Assembly: GCA_014607495.2 (NCBI GenBank)
Contig: CP053154.1
Location: 12,400,001 to 12,464,000, forward strand
DNA: 64,000 nucleotides
Origin: Carposina sasakii
Lineage: Eukaryota; Arthropoda; Insecta; Lepidoptera; Carposinidae
Reading direction: 5' to 3'
Part shown: piece by piece, positions 48,201 through 57,499 of the stretch
Layout: the number at the start of each line of letters is the position of its first letter
How positions within the stretch are numbered: the first letter of the stretch is position 1
The notes under the pieces: model-generated
Seen by the model: the letters and a program-made list of their open reading frames with translations, nothing else
What the model was told of the DNA's origin: nothing
The model's database searches: none
Made by a program: the position numbers and the translations under genes

Positions 48201-51200
48201 GTTAGGCTTATGAGGCCAAGTCGACAGAGACTTTCAGTTCGTATGTTGTCGAAAATCTAAATTCGAAAGTCAAGATGTTTTTGACTCAGCATAATTTGTA
48301 TTAGTAAGTATTTTACTTGACTTCAAATTAAAAGAACTTAACTTACTCTATCATAAGAAGAAGCATCCATGACTGGTCCAGTACCTATAAACAGGCAAGC
48401 GTGTCCGAACAATATAAATATCATAGTTAGTGCCTTAATGCCTGCAACACATTCCAGGCCCAGGCTGTTCTTAGTTTCCTTTACGGAGATGATTTTCTTC
48501 AAGTTGTTGATCAAAGAAAAGCAGGTGATCAGCTCGTAGGTTACTGAACGTTTGCTGGGACAGATCTTCGGGGAAAAGGTTTCATATAAAGTGCACAGAA
48601 GAATGATGCCAAAGAAAAATATCACAAAAGATCTGAAAACAAGAATGATAATTGAAATATTATTTAACTAAGTAACAGGCCTGTACCTACCACTGAATTT
48701 ATTTAATGTAGGGATTTTAACATTCGAAAATTGTCACTTAGCTATACCCGAAGACGGTTGTCGTCAGGCAGGCAGCCGGCCATAAAAACAAAGTCCTGTG
48801 AGTCTGGAAAGAAACCAAATTGCGCCGACCCTATTAATAAGAAGATAAGGGCAGGAGAATGATATACACTAACAGTAGTTAAGTGAACGTTAAACTATTC
48901 TTTGTTCCAAAAATTAGAAAATTTGGATTGAACCTTAAATCTTTAGTTACTGTTGACGCAATTTTTACTTACAGATAACCAATATCCAATCTGGAAACTT
49001 CAATAGACTTCCTAGCAGAACAGTCTCTGTCTGTGACCTGGACTGTGGTAGTGTTGCCAACGGCTCGAGAAACAACAGTGGCTACAAAGGTCTCCACTGA
49101 TTCCGCATCACAACTCCTGGGCACGCAGACTGCCCAGCGGAGGATCTCACCACGGCCTGAACGGACCTGGAAGTTGTTGTTCATTTTCATAACTATGAAA
49201 TAAATCATTCATATATGTACACTATGGTGACTATGGGTAATGGATGATGATGATATGTACACACAGTTGTGTTCCCAAAATGAAGATCCTAATGCAACGT
49301 ACTTCTATACTTCAACCTAGAAATAGTTTGAGCATTATATCAAGCACTATCTACGTATATGTAAGTACAATGTACTTAATTTTAAGTAGTTAATGTCATC
49401 CGATGATCACTTTTGACAAATTATTTCCTAAATATTAAAATGTCCATTTCATATGCTCTAGATACAAAGTTTATTTGTAGAAATGAGTAAATTTCGGAAA
49501 TTATTTTCAAAGCTCATTGACTGTAGGCGTGTCGTCATCTTAATAGATGACTATGCGGTGACTATAGGTTAGTTAGTTATTGACATTGCTCCAAGTAATA
49601 ATTTTCACAAAAATAGTAGGTCAGTGCTGATTCTTAGATAGACCGCATTTTCTGACTAATTCATAACAGCTGCACCTTTTTGTATTCACACCTTTTTGTC
49701 ATAGGAATCCCCGTCTAGCTAATGTAACAGTTTTTATTTACTTTTAATAACCTTGAAAAAATGGCATTAGGGTAATAGTTTAAAACATCCATATACGAAT
49801 TATTGTTAAATAGGATATGCGTATTATAAATTAGACTTTATTAGGATCCAATTTTATAATATGGATTTCTTCACTGTGCCAGTGTCTACTCCATATATGT
49901 AAGCAGGCGGCCGACGGCCGACTGGTCTAGTAGGTAGTGTCCCTGCCTGCGTCGCCATAGGTCCTGGGTTCGAATCCCGGTAGGTGCAAACATTGACATT
50001 ACATATTGATATTGATATTATATATTTCTATACTTATATATGTATTTATATACCGTTACTTAGTACCCACGACACAAGACCTTAGGGATCTTACTGTGGG
50101 ACTAGGTTAATGTGTGTGTTATGTAGTGTGTAAAAAAAAGCAAATGGAATATTCTCGTAAAGACAATAATATATTTATTTTTATAATTTTGTGTTGATAC
50201 CGCTAATATATGTATCTACATACGAGTATAATACCTACTTTTAGTACATATACGGACAATTTTACGAGAAATTAATAGTGCGCATGCATTTTATGTCCAA
50301 AGATAATGAAAGTAACTTAAAATAAACGAAAGAATACACAGTAACTAACAAAGGATATAAAATTTGTTAGTTTATCCTTTAATAGCCAGTTAAATATGTT
50401 TTTAATCGTATTGAGGTTATAAGTAAGGTTATGCCCTGTAATGTGGTTATACCAGTACCAAACCTATTTAAGACAAGAGTCTGACACACCCACCCAATCT
50501 TACTAATGGCTGCATGTTTTCATATAAGATTTCTAAACTTATTACGTTATTTGAATCGAAACCGGTGTCGTTACCGACAAAGTTTATCGATTTGTTTATA
50601 TGCTTGCTTTATTTACTAATATTATAGCCACATATTGTAGTCCGCTGCTAAGTATACGTAGGCCTCCCTCAGGGCACGGTACTATAAGGCTACAGCTCTA
50701 GGGAGGTTTCTGCTAATAGTCACCATGCTGGCTAAGCGGGTTGTACTATGTTGTCAACACGAAAGACCGGGACACGCTGCTGCGCACCTCCCGGGAACCC
50801 TTAATCCCCGATACCCATGGCAGACAAGGGCACGTGCTATTCCACTCTTTCGACGCCACCCACTAATATAATAATAAATGCTGAAGTAATTCTGTCTCTC
50901 ACGCTTTCACAGTGATATTTAGTAGAGCTATATTCTAAAGCAGAAGCGTAGCGTGCCTTGGCGGGACCCGTATAAAAATTTGTTTTGGGGCCCTTAGGAA
51001 GGGTAAAGATTTCTCACAAAAGAAAAAAATGCATAAAATTAAAATAAATATTTATTCATCATATCATAATAAAATTGATACGGCGGTAGCTACGCCCCTG
51101 TTCTAAAGCTTGAGTGCGGACATGCATGAGCCACTTTTTCATTTGAAAATCTGTTGTAAAAGATTAATATAAGACTTAAAACTGGGGTAAAAAAGCAATC

Positions 51201-51948
51201 TACGCGGAAGTAGTCGCGGGCATTCACAGTATATTTATATATTAATGAGCCGTATGTCCATCAATATAGACTCGCCAAGACTCAAAGACTAGAGTAAATA
51301 TTTTTTATTTGTACAACGATGCGTATGCTTGGACATGTTCACAAACGAACGTATTTAATTGGTGGATAGTCTTGCATTATCTTCAACTGAAATACGTAAT
51401 TGAATTTTCCATTCACCTACTTACTATATCTAGTTACGATAATGCATACAGGTTGTTTATATCAATAATATAGGTATAATAATCTGTTCGGTACTAACAA
51501 TGTGGCGCTAGTAGGATTTCCTTTATCATCTCAGTTCTGGAACACAGTCGTATATATGTATATATGTATAGGCCCTTTCAAGCTGTTCTTATAAAGTTTA
51601 AATGCCTCAATGTTACAAATGAATCTAAGGTCAAAAATCTTGGAGGAGTATGAACTTTACAACCGCTATTGTTTCTATCATCAAGAGACATATCTATCTA
51701 CTCCGCTTCGGGTCTAGCTTCATCATTAGAAACAAACCTGCTCGGTAACCCTTCAGCAAACCAGATGATTGTAATTACCTTTTTAGTTTCTTTTTTTCTC
51801 CATTTAATTGTGGCAAGACAGTATCGGCCATCCACATTCCTTTCATCGTCGCCATCTTCCCCGATGTCCACACACTCATCGAAGTTTCCGAGGTGGTATG
51901 AGGAGCCAAATAGAAGACCTTGGGGTGATTTCGCTGAAGCATCGAACA
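41992..51948 (-). CDS. NRF-6-like acyltransferase-3 family membrane protein (5' end missing)
   Basis: Ten exons join in frame on the minus strand: 51948-51779, 49166-48973, 48632-48347, 48051-47888, 46843-46675, 46194-46001, 45572-45447, 44961-44756, 43700-43558 and 42207-41992. All introns are GT-AG and all phases agree, giving about 621 codons and a stop. The N-terminal part (GNFDEC, RYCLATI, VCVPRSC) matches the luminal NRF domain of nose-resistant-to-fluoxetine proteins. From the third exon on come many membrane segments with [18 protein letters not shown] (the histidine of the AT3 fold) and [16 protein letters not shown] motifs. Family members are ER or plasma-membrane proteins linked to lipid handling and drug uptake in worms; the substrate is unknown. 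The start codon and signal peptide lie in unidentified exons above 51948. The first splice junction is the least certain. Confidence 0.85.
42569..42647. mobile_element. 79-bp perfect hairpin MITE in last intron (family M10)
   Basis: Arms of 31 bp are perfectly complementary (tcgcaccttcggtagaacaa ... caattg, and the inverse) around a 17-bp loop. TA flanks both sides. It lies in the last intron of the NRF-like gene. Confidence 0.75.
43255..43540 (+). mobile_element. Dispersed repeat family E, interrupted by a MITE
   Basis: Family E landmarks aaaacaaagtcgctatccgc, gcagcggattttgatgcggt, gacccgcccctgtttcgcac and acgtggacgaagtcgtgg. A hairpin element at 43414-43499 splits it. Located in an intron, antisense to the host gene. 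Confidence 0.6.
43414..43499. mobile_element. 86-bp hairpin MITE nested in repeat E
   Basis: Begins aggcccggactgcaccaaag and ends ctttggtagagtccgggcct, with the inner parts also paired (cggagata / tctccg). TA on both sides. The surrounding repeat E continues on both flanks. Confidence 0.7.
43558..43700 (-). CDS. NRF-like gene, ninth identified exon
   Basis: Acceptor tatgtttcag, donor atg-gtgagt. Enters with two bases of a glycine codon, then [20 protein letters not shown] and [20 protein letters not shown], the penultimate AT3 segments, and leaves in phase 0. Confidence 0.88.
43820..43983 (+). mobile_element. Dispersed repeat family B copy (intronic)
   Basis: The clearest family B copy: gtccactgctggacgtaggc, cccccagggcatgccacaag, gaccacgctgggcaggcggg, gtgtgattttcggattatgt and gcccacctcccggaaac. 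It sits antisense to the host gene in an intron. Confidence 0.7.
44305..44465 (+). mobile_element. Dispersed repeat family C copy (intronic)
   Basis: Contains agagtcgacttaggaactca, aactagcaacttgtctttga, ctatgctaaacgtggctata and tgtgatcctgctgttctggc. Confidence 0.55.
44590..44731. mobile_element. MITE family M4, intronic copy
   Basis: Matches 33087-33232 end to end (ggtcaatttcggcagttacc ... gtgactgccggaatcgacc). The flanks ataatag and ataatac agree at six of seven bases, in line with the 7-bp duplication of the other copy. Confidence 0.75.
44756..44961 (-). CDS. NRF-like gene, eighth identified exon
   Basis: Acceptor aatttccag, donor gga-g-gtaagt. Reads [20 protein letters not shown] then [19 protein letters not shown] and [18 protein letters not shown]: three membrane segments with the CIANGW-LIACATG block usual near the end of this family. 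Carry-over bases agree with both neighbours. Confidence 0.9.
45034..45285 (-). mobile_element. Dispersed repeat family B copy (intronic, diverged)
   Basis: Contains gtagtgtcggcagagtagaa, ccgaaaatcacactccccac and cgttcagcagtggactataa, in the inverse order of other B copies. Confidence 0.55.
45447..45572 (-). CDS. NRF-like gene, seventh identified exon
   Basis: Acceptor gatcttacag, donor gaaaa-gtgagt. 126 bases reading [20 protein letters not shown] then [18 protein letters not shown], a short luminal loop and one membrane helix. [14 protein letters not shown] motifs (Y-x-K-x-y-x-R) are typical of AT3/NRF proteins at this place. Confidence 0.9.
46001..46194 (-). CDS. NRF-like gene, sixth identified exon
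   Basis: Acceptor tttccttttccag, donor gctaa-gtaagt. Begins [20 protein letters not shown], the most conserved block of the NRF/AT3 family (C-x4-WYL-xxDxQ), then [18 protein letters not shown] and [13 protein letters not shown], two helices. Confidence 0.92.
46675..46843 (-). CDS. NRF-like gene, fifth identified exon
   Basis: Acceptor ataattttcag, donor aaattg-gtaaga. Reads [33 protein letters not shown] and [17 protein letters not shown]. The R-(x)-TPAY and WW-NLLYINN motifs are diagnostic of NRF-6-like proteins. Confidence 0.92.
46928..47697 (+). mobile_element. Internally deleted Helitron, antisense in an intron
   Basis: The left end tctatatactaatatatatt follows an A. Next come gtttgattgaacgcgctaat and cttccgttgcgtgcgctgcg, usual for lepidopteran Helitron left ends. 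The right end is the helicase tail followed by gcggacgaagtcgcgggcaa cagcta, a small hairpin just ahead of a CTAG-like end. An 85-bp segment (gatgcagaacccttagcagc ... gaaaataccgtcttggg) is duplicated at 47217-47302 and 47336-47417. It lies in the intron between exons four and five of the NRF-like gene. Confidence 0.7.
47335..47650 (+). pseudogene. Helitron helicase C-terminal remnant
   Basis: The frame runs about 105 codons to the taa at 47648-47650: [61 protein letters not shown]. The INKSQGQT and GQLYVALSR blocks are late motifs of the Pif1-type (SF1) helicase in Helitron Rep-Hel proteins. The Rep nuclease and the Walker A half are absent, so it is not functional. It is cut off at the left by the internal deletion. 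Confidence 0.8.
47888..48051 (-). CDS. NRF-like gene, fourth identified exon
   Basis: Acceptor ttatttttcag, donor ctgag-gtaaag. Reads [39 protein letters not shown] and [12 protein letters not shown]. The sequence N(T)LLVDTFL-LSAFL is the characteristic second AT3 helix, with the D often followed by S/T-F. Confidence 0.92.
48347..48632 (-). CDS. NRF-like gene, third identified exon
   Basis: Acceptor ttgttttcag, donor gataga-gtaagt. First the hydrophobic segment [18 protein letters not shown] (first membrane helix), then a cytosolic linker with [14 protein letters not shown] and then the AT3 start [20 protein letters not shown], whose GH pair corresponds to the proposed catalytic histidine of the fold. 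Confidence 0.92.
48973..49166 (-). CDS. NRF-like gene, second identified exon
   Basis: Reads [37 protein letters not shown] and [20 protein letters not shown]; donor tatct-gtaagt. The WAVCVPRSC block is the hallmark of the NRF domain, with cysteines expected to pair in the lumen. Acceptor ccacttccag-gtccg was chosen because its phase fits the previous exon. An alternative acceptor atttcatag 29 bases upstream breaks the phase. Confidence 0.8.
49908..50135 (+). mobile_element. tRNA-derived SINE (family S2, intronic)
   Basis: A box tggtctagtaggtagtgtcc, B box gggttcgaatcccggtaggt, then body blocks ttatataccgttacttagta and accttagggatcttactgtg as at 19632. Located in the first identified intron, antisense to the gene. 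Confidence 0.75.
50630..50870 (+). mobile_element. Dispersed repeat family B copy (intronic)
   Basis: Landmarks gtccgctgctaagtatacgt, ccctcagggcacggtactat and cacctcccgggaacccttaa. Confidence 0.55.
51180..51245 (+). mobile_element. Helitron-like 3' end fragment (intronic)
   Basis: Contains tacgcggaagtagtcgcggg cattcacag, a diverged copy of the gcggacgaagtcgcgggc hairpin end. No left end found. Confidence 0.4.
51779..51948 (-). CDS. NRF-like gene, first identified exon (not the true first exon)
   Basis: Acceptor atatttttcag, donor aaaaag-gtaatt. After a partial codon it reads [20 protein letters not shown] then NFDECVDIG and [12 protein letters not shown]: the (F/L)DASAK-P-G and GNFDEC signatures of the NRF domain. 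The exon needs one carried base from an upstream exon, so a further 5' exon with start codon and signal peptide must exist. The donor-side residues KKETKK are less family-like. Confidence 0.88.
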
Positions 51949-52684
51949 CTGAAAAATATTATTATCGTTAGTTTCCTTCATTACCCGTGTAATACATTTA
52001 TACATTGTATCATAGACAAAAGCATATCATTAGAGTTGCTACGTAAAATGGATAACGATCAATCTTTATACTACGCCTATTGATGAATCCTAAAATTAAA
52101 TGATCGTAAAACTGAAGGTAATTGATAATAACCTCGCTGTCAGGCAGGATTTTCCGATAGACATCTCGAGTTGACCTCAAAATCCGACCTACTCTCACAT
52201 TAAGCACTTTTCAACCATCAATCTTGCGATCTCATTGTTTCTAGACAAAGGCGTCTTGGATTGCGGAAAATGACTGTCCTTGCGGTCGTCCTCATGAACC
52301 ATAATACCACCACATGATTATTTTGTCTGGTGGCAGTAAGGGGCAACTTGTGCACGGCATATATTACATTTAATGATGTACGTAGATCCTAGCGACATTT
52401 GTCTGTCAGTTCACCTGCCTATTTAAGTTTGTGACACAATAATGGCTTCCTACGAGTAAATTGACAAAGCTAGAAGATCTGCGATTCGTGAACGAATGAA
52501 TGAATAATGCCTGTAAGGTGCACATTCGTAATGGCATTTAGTTGATTTATATACAGAAGTTATGCAAAAATATACCCTTCATTTATGTGCCGTTACTTAA
52601 AATTACTTTGAAATATGGGATGAGGCTTAGATGATGCTTCTTTTAAAGCAAATGTACCTATTACAATGCTATTACATCACGAAG

Positions 52685-52810
52685 GGCCAATTTGAATACT
52701 AGAGATCATAAATAATCTCGGATTTTTATAAATTTCAAATTTTGTATGAAAACAATGGAACATATAATCTGAAATATGCAAAAAATCTCTCGAGATCGGT
52801 TATTGAAATT
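52685..52810. mobile_element. Short inverted-repeat element (family M8), second copy
   Basis: Ends ccaatttgaatactagagat and cggttattgaaatt; interior tgtatgaaaacaatggaaca and aatatgcaaaaa as at 39509-39652. Confidence 0.6.
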
Positions 52811-53342
52811 ATTTGTATGAATTTATGATAACTTCTTAAAAGCATTGACGACGTCATAAATGTAACCTTTGATCCTACTCGTATCCACGCAGCTCGCATA
52901 ATTATGTTTTAAATAAGTTAGAGAACACTTGTTAGATTTTATTAACTTGTATTTAAATTCGCATAACGTTGTGTATTTTCGCACAACTGTCATAATTTTA
53001 ACGCTGTTACATGTCAGTGTATGGCCTGTCAGAGATGTCAAATGATGTTTTTAGACTTTTAGACTAAGCTTTAAACATACACAGGTTTACGAGTGTCAGA
53101 ACCCCGAAGCCAAATTGATTTGGCGTTAAATTCAAATACCTTTAATCATTTAACAAGTTAGTACTAGTTGATACCTTTGATAATATAATTACTACCTCAA
53201 CGGTTTAGAAGTTATTGAAATTTTAAAATGGTCCCGCCATGTTAATATGACCAATCATAGTTCCAGTTTACTCAATTTCAAATGCATAGTCAAGTTGATT
53301 TAATTGATAATATGATGGGAATGAAATGGGATTTCGAAAAAC

Positions 53343-53384
53343 GTGAAGAATTTTTTCCATTTTCTTTATTAATAATTTTATAAA
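53343..53384 (+). mobile_element. SINE family S1, tail only
   Basis: Reads gtgaagaattttttccattt then tctttattaataattttata, identical in layout to the 3' tails of full S1 copies. The tRNA-like head is missing. Confidence 0.6.
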
Positions 53385-53410
53385 CGTACATTTGTTTTAT
53401 TATATTTACT

Positions 53411-53605
53411 ACTAGCGGACGCCTGCGACTCCATCCGCGTGGAGTGCAGAAAAACTTGTTCTAGTTGACCGAATTGTAAATCTAAACTATTCTCGAACCC
53501 ACTTGAACACACATACAAAATTCCGTCAAAATCGGTCCAGCCGGGCCGTTTAGAAGGAGTTCAATTACAAACACACGAACAGAAGAGTTATATATACAAA
53601 ATGAT
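53411..53605 (-). mobile_element. Non-autonomous Helitron-like element
   Basis: Plus strand begins actagcggacgcctgcgact then ccatccgcgtggagtgc, the inverse of a hairpin-plus-CTAGT end. The other side ends with aagagttatatatacaaaat. The interior includes ccgtcaaaatcggtccagcc. Confidence 0.55.
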
Positions 53606-53934
53606 TGGAAGATAGGTACAAAGCTTTAAGGCGAAGTAAGTATAGACAATATAGAACCATTTAAGCCATGGTTGTCTTAGACGAAGTATGACTATTTTTT
53701 TTGTTTTTTAGCGAAAATAGCCAAAGTTACAAGTTTATGGACAAATTAAGTGATAAACGTACTGTTTTTTTTTTATTTCATTAAAGTAACGTGTAAGCAA
53801 TCTAACAAATAATGATCGAAGCATTAGTGTTATTAGATTTTTTTACAGACGATTGCAGTTAATTTAAAATTTAAAAATTTAAAATTAAGGAACAATGCCT
53901 CTGACCTCATTTATATAAAGATTTCATTATGATT

Positions 53935-54190
53935 TGAGGCCACCAGAACCAGAGTGGCCCAAACCACAATTTGTGAAAATATTAGTTAAGCACGACAATG
54001 CCCCTTTCAAACCCCCAAGCTCAAAGCCAGAGTGGCTAAAAGGTAATTTCAGTAAACAATCATAGATGACATAAAAAAAATATGTTGTGGCATCTTGATT
54101 CTTATTAAAATATTAATAGAGCATAGTATTTTGGCATATATCCACATATTCGTATTTTGTATTTGGGCCACTCTGGTTCTGGTGGCCTCA
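53935..54190. mobile_element. MITE with 31-bp terminal inverted repeats (family M11)
   Basis: Starts tgaggccaccagaaccagag tggccca and ends with the inverse (tgggccactctggttctggt ggcctca). A third internal partial match (aagccagagtggctaaaagg) sits near 54017. 256 bp, no coding frame; the target duplication is unclear (TT at both sides). Confidence 0.75.
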
Positions 54191-54419
54191 TTTATACTCG
54201 CTATGAAAATCATGTTATGGTTACACGTGTTAGATAAAATATACTAATATATTCAAATACTTACGCATGTCTATCCTAATATAGTTTTTAAACATGAAAT
54301 TTTACGTGATTAATTCGATTAAATTTGAATACATAATATACAAATCAATAAATCCACATTATGAAATACCTATAAATATACATATAAAATAAAATGGAAT
54401 GTCGAAGAGAAGAGAAATA

Positions 54420-54560
54420 TCAAAGTTTCGAAGACTCATAATCGAGATATCGGGCGACTCGGACCACAACAAACTCGGACGTCGAGGTCCGCCGAGGTCC
54501 GGTCTCGCCCGAATACATTTTTTGACTCGGAGCACATATCTAATTAACTTCATGAAGTTA
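54420..54560. repeat. Short dispersed repeat, ggcgactcggacca type
   Basis: Contains gatatcgggcgactcggacc and several gtcc-gag steps (ggtccgccgaggtccgg). An inverted relative is at 55670-55800 (ggtccgagtcgcctgac, cagtcgcccgatacttcgaa). Class unknown. Confidence 0.45.
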
Positions 54561-54639
54561 ACAGAAAAATCTGTTTGGATTTTATTTTATGTTGTTCTAG
54601 TAGCCGCCCATGACTTTGTCTTCGTAAAGTCATTCTAAC

Positions 54640-54810
54640 ACTTTTGACTCATACACACGCAAGCACATACATATGAACAAATACGCACACACTTTACACA
54701 CACACACATACACACACACACACACACACACATACACACACACACACACATACACATGCTCACGTATCAATACATACTCACACACATACGACATACACAT
54801 ATCATTTACC
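54640..54810 (+). repeat. CA/TACA microsatellite
   Basis: Repeated acacaca and catacacaca units over about 170 bp (for instance cacacacacatacacacaca at about 54700-54760). Confidence 0.85.
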
Positions 54811-55074
54811 ACACCTACACTAAATGGAATTGCTTACTAATAAATTATTTAGGTACTTTTTTAAATTATATGTTTGGTTTGTACTTAATTCTTTAAATAT
54901 AGTATGCCTTAAAGTAAGTTGTTTTAAGCAAACTATGTTCTATTATGGTTATACCTTCTCATGTAATGGAAGAGCGGAGTTTCCTGACACAAGCAAAAAT
55001 CTTTTCCCCAACCTTTTTCGATTGTTAACCATATGTTTTTAAGCAAATAAACTTTTTCATTTTTCAAAGTGGGA

Positions 55075-55150
55075 TTACGTATCAGCATTCCACCCGTGGG
55101 AAGCCGGAGCGGGTCGCTAGTCATACATATAAACCTTCCTCTCACGATAT
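55075..55150 (-). mobile_element. Dispersed repeat family E, partial copy
   Basis: Contains cccgtgggaagccggagcgg gtcgctagtcatacatataa, matching the ctagcgacccgc-type part of family E. Confidence 0.4.
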
Positions 55151-55262
55151 CTGTAAAATATACCCCATCATAATGCGTTGGATGTATGATTTCGAAACCG
55201 ACATAAAGACTTGATTTTATTTTATATGTAGTTTTCATTGAAGCAATATTTTTTATTACATA

Positions 55263-55520
55263 CATAATACATACATTCATATAATCACGCCTTTATCCCT
55301 TACGGGGTAGGCAGAACACCAAGGGCCGATAGAACCACATGGTGCCACTTCTGACCAATTTTGAGGGTATAGTTGAGATGTTTAAGTTCGGTTAGTAGTG
55401 ACAGGTGGTCAGCCTATCGCCTACAAAACACAGCCTACAGACCTTCTTGTCCCTCTACTGACTTGTACAGTATGCCCGGGAAGAGAAGCAGCTGTAGTAT
55501 TATCGTTTTTTTTACACTCC
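55263..55520 (-). mobile_element. Dispersed repeat family A, complete copy
   Basis: Runs from ataatcacgcctttatccct, tacggggtaggcagaacacc, gtgccacttctgaccaattt and gttcggttagtagtgacagg to cccgggaagagaagcagctg and tcccagagtagcataggag. It is the best reference copy in the window. Confidence 0.7.
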
Positions 55521-56112
55521 CAGAGTAGCATAGGAGAATATAGTTTTATATTGATTGATTAAAATAAACATTTAATAGATAAGTAAACATTAAGTCAACG
55601 ACGTGATTTAAAAAACACAATTTAAGACTTTTACTAAAAGTGGTACATAAACAATGGATTTTTGGTTAAAATTACGAGTGGTCCGAGTCGCCTGACAAAA
55701 TAAATAAATAAAAACGAATCAGTCAACTCGGACCGCGGTCCGAGATAAGCAGCGGCAGTCGCCCGATACTTCGAACCAAGATATCGGAAAAGCCAAAAAA
55801 ACCGGATAATAATTTCTCGTAAATAAGAACCGTTCGCCATAAATAAAAACCATTTTCATAATATGCAAGGATTATTCTTGGGATCATTTTATCAGTGGGT
55901 AATTTCCAACAAAGTAATTGTTAAAACTGGTAATTTCATACTTTACGTGTTTATCGAGTTTTCAATAGTATTGTGTGAGAAAACTTTATGAAAAACATAA
56001 AACATATCAAAGTCATCAATGTCGCATGCTTGTGTTAATGTTTGTAGCAAAAAGATAGATATAAGGTTAAAGATAACATAACTAAGCACTCTAAAAAATA
56101 AATAAACCCTAT

Positions 56113-56380
56113 ACAGGGTGTAACAGAAAGGGTATGTTAAGCGAAAAGCTATGTACTCGTAAATAGCCCACTATAGAGAACCTATTTCCAAAATTTGATA
56201 CTCGAAATCACATGTTTATTTTTCAAGATTGTATGAACATTCCTGAGTTGTGTAGCAATTCTCCATACTATCTGGAAAAATAAACATGTGATTTCGAGTC
56301 TGAAATTTTGTGGATAAGTTCCTTGTAGTGGGCTATTTACATAGCTTTTCGCTTAACATACCCCTTTCGTTGAACCCTGT
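56113..56380. mobile_element. MITE family M2, best copy
   Basis: Begins acagggtgtaacagaaaggg tatgttaagcg and ends cgcttaacatacccctttcg ttgaaccctgt, with a TATA step on each side. The inner parts also pair (cgaaatcacatgtttatttt / aaaataaacatgtgatttcg), so the whole unit is a hairpin of about 268 bp. Confidence 0.8.
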
Positions 56381-56399
56381 ATATAAGATTCGATTATAT

Positions 56400-56570
56400 C
56401 CAAAACTGTTTTGATGCCTCTGCTGATGCAGGGCTTATAAGAGTCGATTTAGAAAGATATTCTCTCATGAGCTACGCACTGCACTCACCGATCATTTGCA
56501 TCTGTCCCCGCTATTTTCAACATGGCTGTGGGATCTCCCTTTATGATCATGCAGTTCCAGCTACCGAATT
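56400..56570 (+). mobile_element. Dispersed repeat family C copy
   Basis: Contains ctgatgcagggcttataaga, gtccccgctattttcaacat and ggctgtgggatctcccttta then atgatcatgcagttccagct. Confidence 0.55.
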
Positions 56571-56623
56571 TTGTATGTCTTATATGCCAGCATAGTAGGT
56601 ATGTAATAATAACAGAAATAGAT

Positions 56624-56672
56624 ATAAAATTATTAATAAAGAAATGGAAAAAATTCCTCACCCGGGTGGGAA
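56624..56672 (-). mobile_element. SINE family S1, tail fragment
   Basis: Reads ataaaattattaataaagaa atggaaaaaattcctcaccc gggtgggaa, the inverse of the S1 tail and the last few bases of its head. Confidence 0.6.
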
Positions 56673-56905
56673 ATAGATATTATTAAGCAAATTGGTAAAT
56701 TTTTCTCTGGTATATAATCAGGATTTTCTTGTTTTATTCAACTTTGAGAGGTCACTAATTTATCAAATTCAGAATCCAATTAAATCTGGCATAAATGGAT
56801 CTATAAAAATGCCGCCATCTACCAATTTAATTAAAACTTGCTTTTATCACAGGCTTCAGAAAACTAGTTTCTTAAATTATGATTAGGTTATAAATATCTT
56901 TTATG

Positions 56906-57140
56906 CTGTTCTGGGAAAGAAAAAAACGTATAATATGACAGCTGCTTCTCTTCCCGGGCATACTGTCACAAGTCAGTAGAGGGACAAGAGGGTGTTTTGT
57001 AGGCGATGGGCTAACCACCTGTCACTACTAACCGAACTTGTACATCTCAACTATACCCTCAAAATTGGTCAGAATTGGCACCATGTGGTTCTTGGTACTC
57101 TGCCTACCCCGTAAGGGATAAAGGCGTGATTATAATGTAT
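56906..57140 (+). mobile_element. Dispersed repeat family A copy
   Basis: Covers ctgttctgggaaagaaaaaa, cttctcttcccgggcatact, ctaaccacctgtcactacta, ccaaagg-less junction and cctaccccgtaagggataaa. A few bases (tcggccct) are missing before cttggtactctg. Confidence 0.7.
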
Positions 57141-57280
57141 GTATAAATATCCATTTTATTACAAATCAGTATATTATTTATGTCGAAAAAAGTAATTTTC
57201 ACTTAGATTTTTTTTATTTATTATTTTACAATCAATCATTACATACTCGTGGGTGTAACAAACAGGAACACCACTTAAAG

Positions 57281-57495
57281 GCTCGAGCACACCGGATAGG
57301 TGTGAGTGCACGTAAGCGTAGACGTATACGTACCTCTGAGTTGTAATGTATGGAACTGTATAGGCAGGGGCAGACCGGATGCGTATGCGTAGATGTAAGC
57401 ATAGACGTCAAGCGGTGACAGTTCTATACATTAAACTCAAAGGTACGTATACGTCTACGCTTACGTGCACGCATACGCATCCGGTGTGCTCGAGT
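57281..57495. mobile_element. Palindromic MITE (family M1), second copy
   Basis: Begins gctcgagcacaccggatagg and ends gcatccggtgtgctcgag. It shares the alternating acgtaagcgtagacgtatac arms and the central atggaactgt / acagttctat pair with 219-417, and has an extra atgtaagcatagac segment near 57390. Confidence 0.75.
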
Positions 57496-57499
57496 CTAA

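Noticed and set aside
52133..52207. Minus-strand frame VRVGRILRSTRDVYRKILPD as an upstream exon of the NRF-like gene
   Set aside because: Its only donor (gcgag-gttatt) is weak and leaves phase 0, whereas the next exon needs one carried base; the compatible phase contains a stop.
54630..54812. 60-codon frame rich in valine, cysteine and tyrosine
   Set aside because: It is a translation of the CA microsatellite.
54933..55280. 115-codon minus-strand frame
   Set aside because: It overlaps a repeat E remnant (cgacccgctccggcttccc) and shows no domain; reading frames through repeats of this type are common.
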